Source: Phytopythium helicoides
Lineage: Eukaryota > Oomycota > Peronosporomycetes > Pythiales > Pythiaceae
Direction of reading: 5' to 3'
Assembly (NCBI GenBank): GCA_024867545.1
Contig: JANFNE010000003.1
Location: 310,001-374,000 of the forward strand
Length of the DNA stretch: 64,000 nucleotides
A program made the translations under genes and the position numbers. The first letter of the stretch is position 1. Each line of letters opens with the position of its first letter. A model generated the notes under the pieces. That model saw nothing but the letters and a program-made list of their open reading frames with translations, made no database searches and was not told the DNA's origin. Shown here in pieces: positions 42,324-51,361 of the stretch.

Positions 42324-43331
42324 CTACGGTAGATCGGCAATCTGGACGACGACCTTGCCAGTGTTCTTGCTCGCATACATGTAGTCGAGGGCGTCGGCGA
42401 TCTGGTCGAGACCCTTGAAGCCAGCTGTGTCAACCTCGACCTTGAGCTTGCCCGCATCAATGAGCTTCTGGAGACGAGCAAGCGTCTCAGGCATGAGGTT
42501 AATGAAGCCGTTGATGTGGAACCAGCGCACCGACGCCGACTTCATGAGCAGCTTGGCATTCATAGCGCTAACCGTGAAGTCGTTACCGGCGCCGTCGTTC
42601 TTGTATTCGGAGATGTAGCCGAACACGATGATGCGGCCCAGCGGCGCAATGTTGTCCACCGCAGCCTTGAACATCTCGCCACCGACGGTCTCGAACACGA
42701 GGTCGATACCCTTCGGGTACTCCTTCTTCAACACCTCGCTCACATTCTCCTTCTTGTAGTTGATGACGCGGTCGCAGCCGAGCTTCTTCAGCACCTCAGC
42801 CTTCTCGTCGGAGCTGGTGGTGCCGATGACGTGGTTGCCAGCGTGCTTGGCGAGCTGCACGACCTGTTGGCCAGTGGCGCCGGCAGCGGCAGTGACCAGC
42901 ACCGTCTCGTTGGACTTCATCTCACCGACCTTCTCGAGCGCGATGGCGCCGGAGACGCCGCAGACCGTGAGTGGCAGGATCTCGGGCGAGATGCGCGGGA
43001 CCTTGGTGACGAGGAAGGCCGGGACCTCGATGTACTCGGCAAAAGCGCCGGGCGAGAGCAGCACAACAGCGTCACCGACCTTGACGTTCTCGACGCCCTC
43101 GCCAGCGTCCGTGACGACGCCGACCATCTCGACGCCCGTGCGGAAGGGCAGCGGGTAGCCGTAGAAGCCCTTGGCCATGAGGATGTCGGTGGGGTTGATG
43201 CCCACGTAGTAGCCCTTGACGACGACATTACCCGCCGCAGCCTGCGGGATCGGCAGCTCGACCGTCTCGGTGGCCTCACGGAAGTCTGGTGAGCTCTTGA
43301 CGACCTGGATTGCGCGGAACGTGGCGGCCAT
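42324..43331 (-). CDS. PTGR3/ZADH2-like MDR reductase, copy 3 (divergent, intronless)
   Basis: 335 residues, start ATG 43331 (MAATFRAIQVVKSSPDFREAT). An upstream extension of the frame to 43409 would look like a mitochondrial presequence but begins only with TTG, so I do not use it. The Rossmann half carries TAAAGATGQQVVQLAKHAG, where the usual GGTGQF is changed to GATGQQ, and GCDRVINYKKENVSEVLKKEY. The GroES-like half is more diverged (VGINPTDILMAKGFYGYPL). The intron of copies 1, 2 and 5 is absent. It is divergently arranged with copy 4. Reductase activity on an enone-like substrate is inferred from family. Confidence 0.86.
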   Translation of the reverse strand: MAATFRAIQVVKSSPDFREATETVELPIPQAAAGNVVVKGYYVGINPTDILMAKGFYGYPLPFRTGVEMVGVVTDAGEGVENVKVGDAVVLLSPGAFAEYIEVPAFLVTKVPRISPEILPLTVCGVSGAIALEKVGEMKSNETVLVTAAAGATGQQVVQLAKHAGNHVIGTTSSDEKAEVLKKLGCDRVINYKKENVSEVLKKEYPKGIDLVFETVGGEMFKAAVDNIAPLGRIIVFGYISEYKNDGAGNDFTVSAMNAKLLMKSASVRWFHINGFINLMPETLARLQKLIDAGKLKVEVDTAGFKGLDQIADALDYMYASKNTGKVVVQIADLP

Positions 43332-44059
43332 GGCTTCAAGTTGGTCGGAAGAGTAGAGAGAGCTGCTCGGCTGGGATGCGAATCGAGAATGAGCACGAAG
43401 GATCTGCAAGCAGAGGTGTCAATGGCGAGCACAGTGTTGACCAGTTCTCTACGCCCTCGACTGCTGGCGGGAAGCAGGAGGGAACAGCGCGGAAGGACGA
43501 GGAGGTGACCGATCCAATTGCCGCGTAGGCAAGTGTCGTGACGTTGTGGGGGTGATGGGCATGCCACGAAGGACGAGGAGCTCAGACACTACCAGGTAGT
43601 CAAATATGGACTTGGTGAGACCAAGCTTTTCGGATGCAGTCAACAAATATTCATGTCGCATTAGTTGAAAGAGCCTATAGTAGGCTAATTATGTGTACAT
43701 TAGGAATTTAGGTTGTTTAAAATAGGTTTATGCTAACTACATGCCTATCTTGCTGACGATGGTGGGTCATCAACCTCCTGATTTAGACCCACCCAAACCC
43801 ACCAAGACCCGCTTCAATACCTTGATTTAGGTATAGTTTGACAACCCGTTTGGGTCAATTCGCTCTCGCAAAACCTGCCAACCCGGCCCGCTCATCAAAA
43901 ACTGATGCGTCAACGAATGAAACGGCCAAGTGAGACCGACACACACACACAGTGGTCGAAGCAGCACACCCTGCCAACTCAGTTCGGTGTCATTCCACAA
44001 CTTGCTTTGCACCAGCAACAACTCCAGCCAGCAGCTTCCAGCTCCAGCTCCTTCCAGTC
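43332..44059. other. Divergent region between reductases with ACCCG-rich island
   Basis: About 730 bases. 43765-43905 is dense in ACCC, GGGTC and CCCG words (gacccacccaaacccacc, tttgacaacccgtttgggtc, aacccggcccgctc), the style of the subterminal regions of hAT-type DNA transposons; a comparable patch lies at 51120-51235 before copy 7. No transposase is seen. The bases just before 44060 form the leader of copy 4. Confidence 0.4.
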
Positions 44060-45061
44060 ATGCCGTCTTTCCGCACCATTCAGGTCCACACGCTCTCCAA
44101 GGACTTCCGTGCGGCCACCAAGATCGTCGAGGTGGCCGAGCTGCCCTCGGCCTCGGCCGGCAGCATCGTCGTCAAGAACCACTACGTGGGCATCAACGCA
44201 ACGGACATCAACATCACCAACGGAGCCTACGGAAACATCCAGCTGCCCTTCGGCTGCGGCCTCGAGGCTGCTGGTATCGTCACGGCTGTGGGCGAGGGCG
44301 TCACCAACGTGCAGGTGGGCGACGCCGTCGCGTACCAGAAGTTCGGCGCCTTCAGCGAGTACGCCGAGGTTAACGCCGCTACGGTCATCAAGACTCCCAC
44401 GCTCTCGCCCGGTATCCTTCCCATCACGGTTGGTGGCATCTCAGCCTCCATTGCTCTCGAACAAGTGGGCGAGATGAAGACCAACGAGACCGTCTTCGTC
44501 AGCGCTGCTGCTGGTGGCACTGGACAGTTCGTCGTCCAGCTTGCCAAGCTCGCCGGAAACCACGTCATCGGTACCACCAGCTCCGATGAGAAGGTCGAGT
44601 ACCTCAAGTCTATCGGCTGCGACCGTGTGATCAACTACAACAAGGAGGACGTTGGTGAGGTGCTGAAGAAGGAGTACCCTAAGGGCATTGACCTCGTGTT
44701 CGAGACCGTCGGCGGTGACATGTTCAAGACGGTTGTCGACAACATCGCGCCTCTCGGCCGTATCATCGTGTTCGGCTACATCTCTGGTTACCACGGTGAC
44801 AAATCCGCGGAGCCGCTGCTGGTGAACCAGCTGAACCCGAAGCTTCTCATGAAGTCGGCTTCGGTGCGCGGCTTCCTGCTATTCAACCACAAGGAGCACA
44901 TTCCGTCGCATATTGGTCGTCTGGTGTCGCTCATCACGGAGGGTAAGCTGAAGGCTGGCGTGGACCCGACGGAGTTCAAGGGTCTGGAGGGCATCCCGGA
45001 TGCTATCGACCACATGTACGCGCGCAAGAACATCGGCAAGGTCGTCGTCAAGCTCGAGTAA
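44060..45061 (+). CDS. PTGR3/ZADH2-like MDR reductase, copy 4
   Basis: 333 residues, intronless; start ATG 44060 (MPSFRTIQVHTLSKDFRAAT), although the frame is open 36 codons further up without protein-like sequence. Rossmann motif SAAAGGTGQFVVQLAK from about residue 148; NAATVIKTPTLSPGI and KSASVRGFLLFNHKEH are its own variants. It is the first gene of a two-gene block whose second gene is the 2OG-like protein at 45260. The block recurs, same length to the base from this ATG to the second stop, at 51362-53863. From about 44650 to the end this copy is nearly identical to copy 7; its 5' third is more diverged. Confidence 0.9.
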   Translation: MPSFRTIQVHTLSKDFRAATKIVEVAELPSASAGSIVVKNHYVGINATDINITNGAYGNIQLPFGCGLEAAGIVTAVGEGVTNVQVGDAVAYQKFGAFSEYAEVNAATVIKTPTLSPGILPITVGGISASIALEQVGEMKTNETVFVSAAAGGTGQFVVQLAKLAGNHVIGTTSSDEKVEYLKSIGCDRVINYNKEDVGEVLKKEYPKGIDLVFETVGGDMFKTVVDNIAPLGRIIVFGYISGYHGDKSAEPLLVNQLNPKLLMKSASVRGFLLFNHKEHIPSHIGRLVSLITEGKLKAGVDPTEFKGLEGIPDAIDHMYARKNIGKVVVKLE

Positions 45062-45224
45062 GTAGGAACTAGGATTCGAGTACAAGATGAATCAAACATG
45101 TTGGACCTTGTTACTCTTTGAACTTGTTTCTTGAGAGTGTTTCTTTGTCGTTCTTGGGAACGCTCGAGGCATTGTCTGCGATTTCACACTGAAGGCATTT
45201 CCGAATTCGCTCGACAAGGAACGC

Positions 45225-45259
45225 ACAACAACAACAACAACAACAAACTCAAGAGCAAC
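45225..45259 (+). promoter_or_regulatory. (CAA)n leader before 2OG-like copy A
   Basis: CACAACAACAACAACAACAA followed by ACTCAAGAGCAACATGG. An unstructured CAA-repeat leader next to the start codon often supports efficient translation in eukaryotes. The same leader precedes copy C (from ~52527) but not copy B, whose 5' flank is different. Confidence 0.4.
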
Positions 45260-46561
45260 ATGGCCGACGAACTAAGCGTAAAGCAATTGATAGACGAGTT
45301 GAAAACACTGGGAGAAAATCCGGACCATATCTTGTTCGCGTGTGGAGGCAGCATCGAGTTTGATAAACCCATCCGCCTGCACTACTCCAAGAAGAAGTCC
45401 TCCGACACAGACGAAGATGAAGCCGTTGCCTCGTTCCAGTTCCCACCCGAACCAAACACATTCAGAGACAAGATGGACGAGTTGGTGGACGCTTGTGATG
45501 CTCAAGACAGCAGCAGTAGTGGTCGTGACGGTGGTGATGCCGGTGATGGTGATGGTGATGGCGACGCGAACTCGGACAACGGCGCACTGTACTCGATGGA
45601 CTCGGAGCGCTGGTCGACGAGTTTCCAACTGTCGGAGCTCAATATTCTTGATCAGATTCATCGGACGCTCAATCCGTTCACCTCGGGTGTTCGGGCTTAT
45701 CCGTATAAGCTCAGTGTGGTGAAGGATGGATGGCAGTTTGACCCTATCGGAGATACTGCGGTGGTTGACGACATCTACGGCGTGCTCGTGGTGTGTCTCC
45801 CGACCAGTTGCACTGGTGGGAAGTTTGAAGTGAAGAATGGAGAGACGAAGCAAGAGTTTCTCTGGGACACCATGAGCGATCAAACTTCCAGATCAAAACC
45901 AGCAGTGCAGTGGTGCGCATTCGGCTCCGACTGCAGTTACCGAGTTGGAGTGGAGAGTGGATTTTTCGTAACACTCACATACGTGTTCCAGATGTATCGA
46001 GGAGTCAAGCCAGTGGAACTGGACATGAAGAAAAATGCTTTCGTGGAGAAGCTGGGAAAGTTGGTGCAGCGCATGAAGGTTGGCGGCACGGGAGAGACGC
46101 TTGGATTTGCGCTCGAACACAAGTACACCGTGGGATATGAGGGAGACGTACCGATGCTGAAGGGATTCGATCGGTTTGTGAAAGCTGCTTTGGACGAGTT
46201 GGGACTCGAATACGAGTTCAGACCATTCTTTTTGGCTATGCCGAAACCATCAGAAAGTGAAGGAGACAACTGCTTCGCCATCCGACTGCTCGATGGGGCA
46301 CCGAGTGTTGTCAAAGCTGATAATTTCGAGGTCTATGTCAGCTCCTGGAGTACGATTATGGATCGTAGCGGCTACTCTGAAAACTACGACGTCGACGGAA
46401 CGATGTTGGAACACAGTGTGCTTGAAGTTGATAAAGTTGAGGGGATGCATTGGATCATTCCACCCACTAGTCTAAATGTGAGGAAACTCGTGGGGTCCTA
46501 CGGGAATGATATCTCGACGGAACACTACTACGCTGCCGCCGCCTTTTTCGTCAAGCTCTGA
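45260..46561 (+). CDS. 2OG-Fe(II) oxygenase-like protein, copy A, ligands apparently lost
   Basis: 433 residues, start ATG 45260 (MADELSVKQLIDELKTLGENPD) directly after a (CAA)n leader. The region ~130-245 resembles the prolyl-4-hydroxylase-like family: DDIYGVLVVCLPTSCTGGKFEV, then VQWCAFGSDCSYRV, then VTLTYVFQMY. By my alignment from memory, the HxD motif has become IGD (163-165), the distal His of the CEHEV-type motif is Tyr227, and the 2-oxoglutarate-binding Arg before VTLTY is Phe236. If so this is a non-catalytic relative. An acidic/Gly linker around residue 90-110 (DGDGDGDAN) differs between copies. The C-terminal half (HWIIPPTSLNVRKLVGSYGN) is not recognised. Function unknown. Confidence 0.65.
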   Translation: MADELSVKQLIDELKTLGENPDHILFACGGSIEFDKPIRLHYSKKKSSDTDEDEAVASFQFPPEPNTFRDKMDELVDACDAQDSSSSGRDGGDAGDGDGDGDANSDNGALYSMDSERWSTSFQLSELNILDQIHRTLNPFTSGVRAYPYKLSVVKDGWQFDPIGDTAVVDDIYGVLVVCLPTSCTGGKFEVKNGETKQEFLWDTMSDQTSRSKPAVQWCAFGSDCSYRVGVESGFFVTLTYVFQMYRGVKPVELDMKKNAFVEKLGKLVQRMKVGGTGETLGFALEHKYTVGYEGDVPMLKGFDRFVKAALDELGLEYEFRPFFLAMPKPSESEGDNCFAIRLLDGAPSVVKADNFEVYVSSWSTIMDRSGYSENYDVDGTMLEHSVLEVDKVEGMHWIIPPTSLNVRKLVGSYGNDISTEHYYAAAAFFVKL

Positions 46562-46828
46562 GCGGACTGGTCTCGCTGGTCGAAGATGGCGAGTGGAGTT
46601 AGAGAGTGAGCACTGGCTTGACGACTTGTGATAAAACAATCCATTTGGCTTTTGAGCTCCCAATCTCTCGATAGGAATTCATCAGGAAGAAGAAAAAGGA
46701 AATGAGGCGGTGGATATATATGCATCTACAATAGCGTCTTGTCCCATCCCACGATCCTCGTACTCACACCGTTGGTGACCCAATTCATTCCTCAACCTTC
46801 GTGCTTCGAAGAAGGAGAGCTCGCCGTC

Positions 46829-47991
46829 ATGATCTCATTCCCATACAGACAGCTGCAAGTTCGCGCTCACTCCACCACCTTCCGAGAGGCGATGGAGCTT
46901 GTGACAATTCCGAACTGGCCCACGCCCGCACCCGATGCTGTGCTCGTGTGGAATCATTTTGTTGGCATCAATTCAGCTGACGCCACACGTGTTTGGGCCG
47001 AGAGCGACGCAACCTCTTTTGTATGTGGGGTTGAGGCTGGTAGGATATTCGATCGTTCGCTGGTCTCGGAGTATGTGCACTGTACTGACATGGTGTGTGC
47101 TTTAGTTGGCCTCATCACGGACATTGGTCTGAACGTCAGCGATTTTCGACCCGGAGAAGCCGTTGTTTATCGTGGTGAGCTTTATTGACAGATTCGTTTG
47201 GGTGGAATAGATCTCTGCGGCTAATGGTTGCGTCTTTCTGTATAGGTACAGGAGCTTTCTCGGAGTACACGGAAGTTGCAGTAGTTGATCTCATCAAGCT
47301 GGAAGAAGTATCAGCAGCGGCCCTCGGTGTTGTTGTGTCTGGCGTGACGGCTGCGCTTGCACTAGAAGATGCGGGACAAATGAAGTCGAATGAAACAGTG
47401 TTCATCTCGTCAATTGCCGACGGGACCGGAGTATTCGCAGTCCAGTTGGCTAAAGCTGCAGGAAACCACGTGATCACTGCATGCTCGTCGCAGGAAGCTG
47501 TCAATACGATGCGCGAACTTGGGTGTGACCGTGTACTGAATTCGACTGTGGAGCCCGTCGGATACCGGCTGAAGATGGAGTATCCCCAAGGAATCGATTT
47601 GGCATTGGATTTATCAGGAGGATCCTTGTTCCGAACGTGCGTCGAAAACTTAGCAATCAATGGCCGCGTCGTCTCGGTGGAGTCTGCCATGCAGCTACTG
47701 GACGCCCACAACTCGAATGCAACGAATCCTGATTGGAACGTGGCCGATCTGAAATCGTTCGTCGTGACCCGTGCTGCATCGTTGATTGGTTTCTCGCTCG
47801 CTCAAATCGACAGCCAGAGAGCTCGATCACGCGCGCAAGAGTTACTGGAGGTAGTATCAAGAGGCTTATTGCATTCGATTCTTGATCCACGCGAATTTGT
47901 TGGACTTGATGCTGTTCCAGATGCAATCGAGCATTTGGTGAGCGGCGAAAACCTGGGCAAGATCGTCGTGCGACTCATCTCAAAAGGATAG
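46829..47991 (+). CDS. PTGR3/ZADH2-like MDR reductase, copy 5 (most diverged, three exons)
   Basis: 341 residues from exons 46829-47039, 47106-47174 and 47246-47991; introns are 66 nt (GTAGGATA to GCTTTAG) and 71 nt (GTGAGCTT to GTATAG). The second intron lies at the same codon and phase (phase 1, before the GAFSEY motif) as the intron of copies 1 and 2. The protein keeps VGINSADATRV, MKSNETVFIS, GNHVITACSS and LGCDRVLNS, but the nucleotide-binding loop reads SIADGTGVFAVQLAKAAG instead of AAAGGTGQF, and codon use is less GC-rich than in its neighbours. It may have a different cofactor preference or be on the way to decay; all splice sites and the frame are still intact. Confidence 0.8.
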
Positions 47992-48153
47992 TGGAGTCAG
48001 TGCGGGTAATTCAGAGGAGAGGAATGCGCTCGTGCATTTGTTTGGATATTTTATAATTCGGAGTATTAGTTAAGCGGTTGGTAACGAAGACATGGTATGC
48101 AAAGTCAAGGCAACTCATTCCATTATCCTAGCTCCTACGGCATGGATTTACCC

Positions 48154-48157
<4 letters not shown>

Positions 48158-48187
<30 letters not shown>
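48158..48187. repeat. A30 mononucleotide run
   Basis: Thirty consecutive A on the plus strand, between reductase copy 5 and 2OG-like copy B. The only other long homopolymer in the window is T30 at 55612-55641, of the same length and opposite orientation. Confidence 0.95.
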
Positions 48188-48190
<3 letters not shown>

Positions 48191-48248
48191 AAAGCAACAC
48201 TCAAACCTCACCTGCATCACTCATTGATGAAATGAGTGGGATCTCAAC

Positions 48249-49544
48249 TCAGAGCCCAACAAAAAACGCGGCGGCAGCGTAATACTCCTCCGCCGAAACC
48301 TCGTTCCCATACGAAGCTGTGCGCTTTGTCACGTTCAGACTGATGGGCGGCACGAGCCAGTGCACGTTCTCGACCTCCCGAACTCGGAGCACACTGTCCC
48401 TCAAAGCCGTCATGGTTTCGTCGTACTCATCATTGTAACCACTTCGATCCGCAAGCGCGTCCCAGGAGCTAACGTGAACTTCGCACTTGTTGATTTTACG
48501 AGCACCTGGCGCACGATTCAGCAGTCGCCGTGCAAACGAGTCGTCGTCGACTTCCTCATCCGGCATAGCCAAAAAGAATGGTCTGAACTCGTATTCAAGT
48601 CCCAGCTCGTCCAAAGCAGCTTTCACAAACCGATCGAATCCCTTCAGCATCGGTACGTCTCCCTTATATCCCACGGTGTACTTGTGTTCGAGCGCAAATC
48701 CAAGCGTCTCTCCCGTGCCGCCAACCTTCATGCGCTGCACCAACTTTCCCAGCTTCTCCACGAAAGCATTTTTCTTCATGTCCAGTTCCACTGGCTTGAC
48801 TCCTCGATACATCTGGAACACGTATGTGAGTGTTACGAAAAATCCACTCTCCACTCCAACTCGGTAACTGCAGTCGGAGCCGAATGCGCACCACTGCACT
48901 GCTGGTTTTGATCTGGAAGTTTGATCGCTCATGGTGTCCCAGAGAAACTCTTGCTTCGTCTCTCCATTCTTCACTTCAAACTTCCCACCAGTGCAACTGG
49001 TCGGGAGACACACCACGAGCACGCCGTAGATGTCGTCAACCACCGCAGTATCTCCGATAGGGTCAAACTGCCATCCATCCTTCACCACACTGAGCTTATA
49101 CGGATAAGCCCGAACACCCGAGGTGAACGGATTGAGCGTCCGATGAATCTGATCAAGAATATTGAGCTCCGACAGTTGGAAACTCGTCGACCAGCGCTCC
49201 GAGTCCATCGAGTACAGTGCGCCGTTGTCCGAGTTCGCATCGCCATCACCACCACCACCACCGTCATCACCACCGTCATGACCACTACTGCTGCTGTCTT
49301 GAGCATCACAAGCGTCCACCAACTCGTCCATCTTGTCTCTGAATGTGTTTGGTTCGGGTGGGAACTGGAACGAGGCAACGGCTTCATCTTCGTCTGTGTC
49401 GGAGGACTTCTTCTTGGAGTAGTGCAGGCGGATGGGTTTGTCAAACTCGATGCTGCCTCCACACGCGAACAAGATATGGTCCGGATTTTCTCCCAATTCC
49501 TTCAGCTCGGCCATTAGGCTCTGGATTCTTCCTGTCGACTCCAT
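48249..49544 (-). CDS. 2OG-Fe(II) oxygenase-like protein, copy B (inverted)
   Basis: 431 residues, ATG at 49544. From residue ~17 to ~330 it is almost identical, even at silent sites, to copies A and C, including the replaced ligand positions (IGD, CSYRV, GFFVTLTY). Its two ends differ: the N-terminus is MESTGRIQSLMAELKELGEN and the last ~100 residues have diverged (DEEVDDDSFARRLLNRAPGA, HWLVPPISLNVTKRTASYGN). Near-identity flanked by divergence suggests gene conversion of the middle by a neighbour rather than a recent duplication of the whole gene. It has no (CAA)n leader and stands opposite reductase copy 6, head-to-head. Confidence 0.68.
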   Translation of the reverse strand: MESTGRIQSLMAELKELGENPDHILFACGGSIEFDKPIRLHYSKKKSSDTDEDEAVASFQFPPEPNTFRDKMDELVDACDAQDSSSSGHDGGDDGGGGGDGDANSDNGALYSMDSERWSTSFQLSELNILDQIHRTLNPFTSGVRAYPYKLSVVKDGWQFDPIGDTAVVDDIYGVLVVCLPTSCTGGKFEVKNGETKQEFLWDTMSDQTSRSKPAVQWCAFGSDCSYRVGVESGFFVTLTYVFQMYRGVKPVELDMKKNAFVEKLGKLVQRMKVGGTGETLGFALEHKYTVGYKGDVPMLKGFDRFVKAALDELGLEYEFRPFFLAMPDEEVDDDSFARRLLNRAPGARKINKCEVHVSSWDALADRSGYNDEYDETMTALRDSVLRVREVENVHWLVPPISLNVTKRTASYGNEVSAEEYYAAAAFFVGL

Positions 49545-49920
49545 GAAGAGCTGGCCGTTCTGCTTGTCGAGACCAATCGGAAAAGTAGCTTTGATTGCGT
49601 TTTTGTATTGAGATAGGTCGCTTTGTTTTGTGCCAATATCTGGTCACTTACGTTATATCATGTGATGTACATGGGCGTGGACCCTTATTGCTTGTTGACG
49701 GCAGGAGTGCAGTTTACATCATGGCCACCCACGTTAGCAGCCGGCAAAGGCCACGTCAGGCTGCCCGAGTGGTCCATGTGGTCGATTGTCTCTGCTCGAT
49801 GCGGGGGAAGAAGAGTGCTTGCCGCAATCTGGCGTCAAAGTAATCGTTCGTGCAGCTTCGAGTTGGAGAGCGGGAGCCAGGTGCCACTTTGAAACAATCC
49901 GAGCAGACGATATCATCACC
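49545..49920. other. Divergent promoter, 2OG-like B and reductase copy 6
   Basis: About 376 bases between two start codons pointing away from each other; a shared promoter is likely. No other feature is seen. Confidence 0.4.
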
Positions 49921-50925
49921 ATGCCTTCCTACCGCACTGTCCAAGTTCACACGCTCTCCAAGGATTTTCGAGCAGCTACCAAGATTGTTGAGGTCCCGGA
50001 AATCCCGACGCCGTCGGCTGGAAACGTTGTCGTCAAGAACCGCTTTCTGGGTATCAACGCGACCGATATCAACATCACAAATGGTGCTTACGACCCCACA
50101 GCCCCTCCTCCGTTTGGCTGTGGTCTGGAGGCAGCAGGAGTCGTGATTGCTGTGGGTGAGGGTGTTACCGGCGTCAAAGTTGGCGACGCGGTCGTCTATC
50201 AGAAATTCGGTGCCTTCAGCGAGTGCGTCGAATCTGAAGCGGAAATTGTCACCAAGACCCCTGCGCTCACGCCAGACATCTTGCCTGTGATGCTGTGCGG
50301 CATCTCGGCCTCCATTGCTCTCGAACAAGTGGGCGAGATGAAGACCAACGAGACCGTCTTTGTCAGCGCTGCTGCTGGTGGCACCGGACAGTTCGTCGTC
50401 CAGCTTGCCAAGCTCGCCGGAAACCACGTCATTGGTACCACCAGCTCCGATGAGAAGGGAGAGTACCTCAAGTCGATCGGTTGCGACCGTGTGATCAACT
50501 ACAACAAGGAGGACGTTGGTGAGGTGCTGAAGAAGGAGTATCCGAATGGTATCGACCTCGTGTTTGAGACCATTGGTGGCGAGATGTTCCGGACTGCAGT
50601 CGAAAACATCGCTGTTCACGGCCGTATCCTCGTGGTCGGCTACATTTCCATTTATCATGGAGACAACTCGGCATCTCAGATGCTGGTGAACCAGCTGAAC
50701 CCGAAGCTTCTCATGAAGTCGGCGTCTGTGCGAGGATTCAACATCTTTGGCCACCAACAGTATATCCCTGCGCACGTTGAGAAGCTTGTGTCTCTGATCA
50801 CATCAGGAAAGCTGAAGGCTGGCGTGGACCCGACGGAGTTCAAGGGCCTCGAGGCGATATCGGATGCTATCGACCACATGTACGCGCGCAAGAACATCGG
50901 CAAGATCGTCGTGACGCTCGAGTAA
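49921..50925 (+). CDS. PTGR3/ZADH2-like MDR reductase, copy 6
   Basis: 334 residues, ATG 49921 (MPSYRTVQVHTLSKDFRAAT), intronless. Its centre, about 50299-50530, matches copy 7 almost base for base (from ISASIALEQVGEMKTNETVF to KKEYP), while the first 370 bases and the last 350 are clearly more diverged (AFSECVESEAEIVTKTPALT; ISIYHGDNSASQMLVNQL; SVRGFNIFGHQQYIP). This mosaic is best explained by gene conversion. The reading frame and all family motifs are intact. Confidence 0.9.
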   Translation: MPSYRTVQVHTLSKDFRAATKIVEVPEIPTPSAGNVVVKNRFLGINATDINITNGAYDPTAPPPFGCGLEAAGVVIAVGEGVTGVKVGDAVVYQKFGAFSECVESEAEIVTKTPALTPDILPVMLCGISASIALEQVGEMKTNETVFVSAAAGGTGQFVVQLAKLAGNHVIGTTSSDEKGEYLKSIGCDRVINYNKEDVGEVLKKEYPNGIDLVFETIGGEMFRTAVENIAVHGRILVVGYISIYHGDNSASQMLVNQLNPKLLMKSASVRGFNIFGHQQYIPAHVEKLVSLITSGKLKAGVDPTEFKGLEAISDAIDHMYARKNIGKIVVTLE

Positions 50926-51361
50926 GTAAGACCCATGGTCACCAGTAGGCATTATAAATGACACCTACAGAGCTTGAGAATGCCAATTGCTTTGCACGGG
51001 GAGCTTCAAGGCTTTGATACCTCGGATCAACTCGTCTCGATGTGACGTTGAAGTAAACACTATATTTCAAAGGTAATCAAGGGCTCAAGGCTACTATAAC
51101 AGGGTATTTATTGATAGAGGTAATCGTCCCGGCCCGGGTCGCTGATGACGCTACTTATGCTGTTTACATAGTGTCTCCACACGGGTCTCCACCAAACCCA
51201 TTCGAGAGATTCAAAACCCGGGTCCATATAAAAATCAAGAATAAAATATGCCCATACCCGCATTACCAAACGTTCCGTCCAGAACATTCGGCGGCTTCAA
51301 GGTCTCACTTGTCAATTTGCTCTCTCCAGCTCAAGCCAACAAGCCAACAACAAACTTCGCC
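50926..51361. other. Intergenic with second ACCCG-type island
   Basis: About 436 bases. 51120-51235 holds cccggcccgggtcgctgatg, cacgggtctcc and aaacccgggtccatat, echoing the island at 43.8 kb. The last ~45 bases (cagctcaagccaacaagcc, caacaaacttcgcc) are identical to the leader of copy 8. Confidence 0.4.

Larger units (their letters stand above)
44060..46655 (+). repeat. Duplicated reductase + 2OG-like block, unit 1
   Basis: Direct long repeat with 51362-53957. From reductase ATG to 2OG-like stop both units are exactly 2,502 bases, and the similarity continues about 95 bases past the stop (agatggcgagtggag, ttgacgacttgtgataaa). The intergenic spacers differ at only a few positions. Confidence 0.88.

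Noticed and set aside
43332..43409. Mitochondrial presequence for reductase copy 3
   Set aside because: The extension looks like a presequence but would have to start with TTG; the ATG at 43331 aligns with the N-terminus of the other copies.
45272..45883. 203-codon antisense frame in the 2OG-like gene (also seen in copies B and C)
   Set aside because: Conserved among copies only because the DNA itself is nearly identical; codon use and composition favour the sense frame.
48158..48187. A30 run as the poly(A) tail of a retrocopied 2OG-like B gene
   Set aside because: Gene B is on the minus strand, so its downstream flank reads T30, not A30, in the sense direction. Copy 5, on the plus strand, has introns and so is not a retrocopy either.
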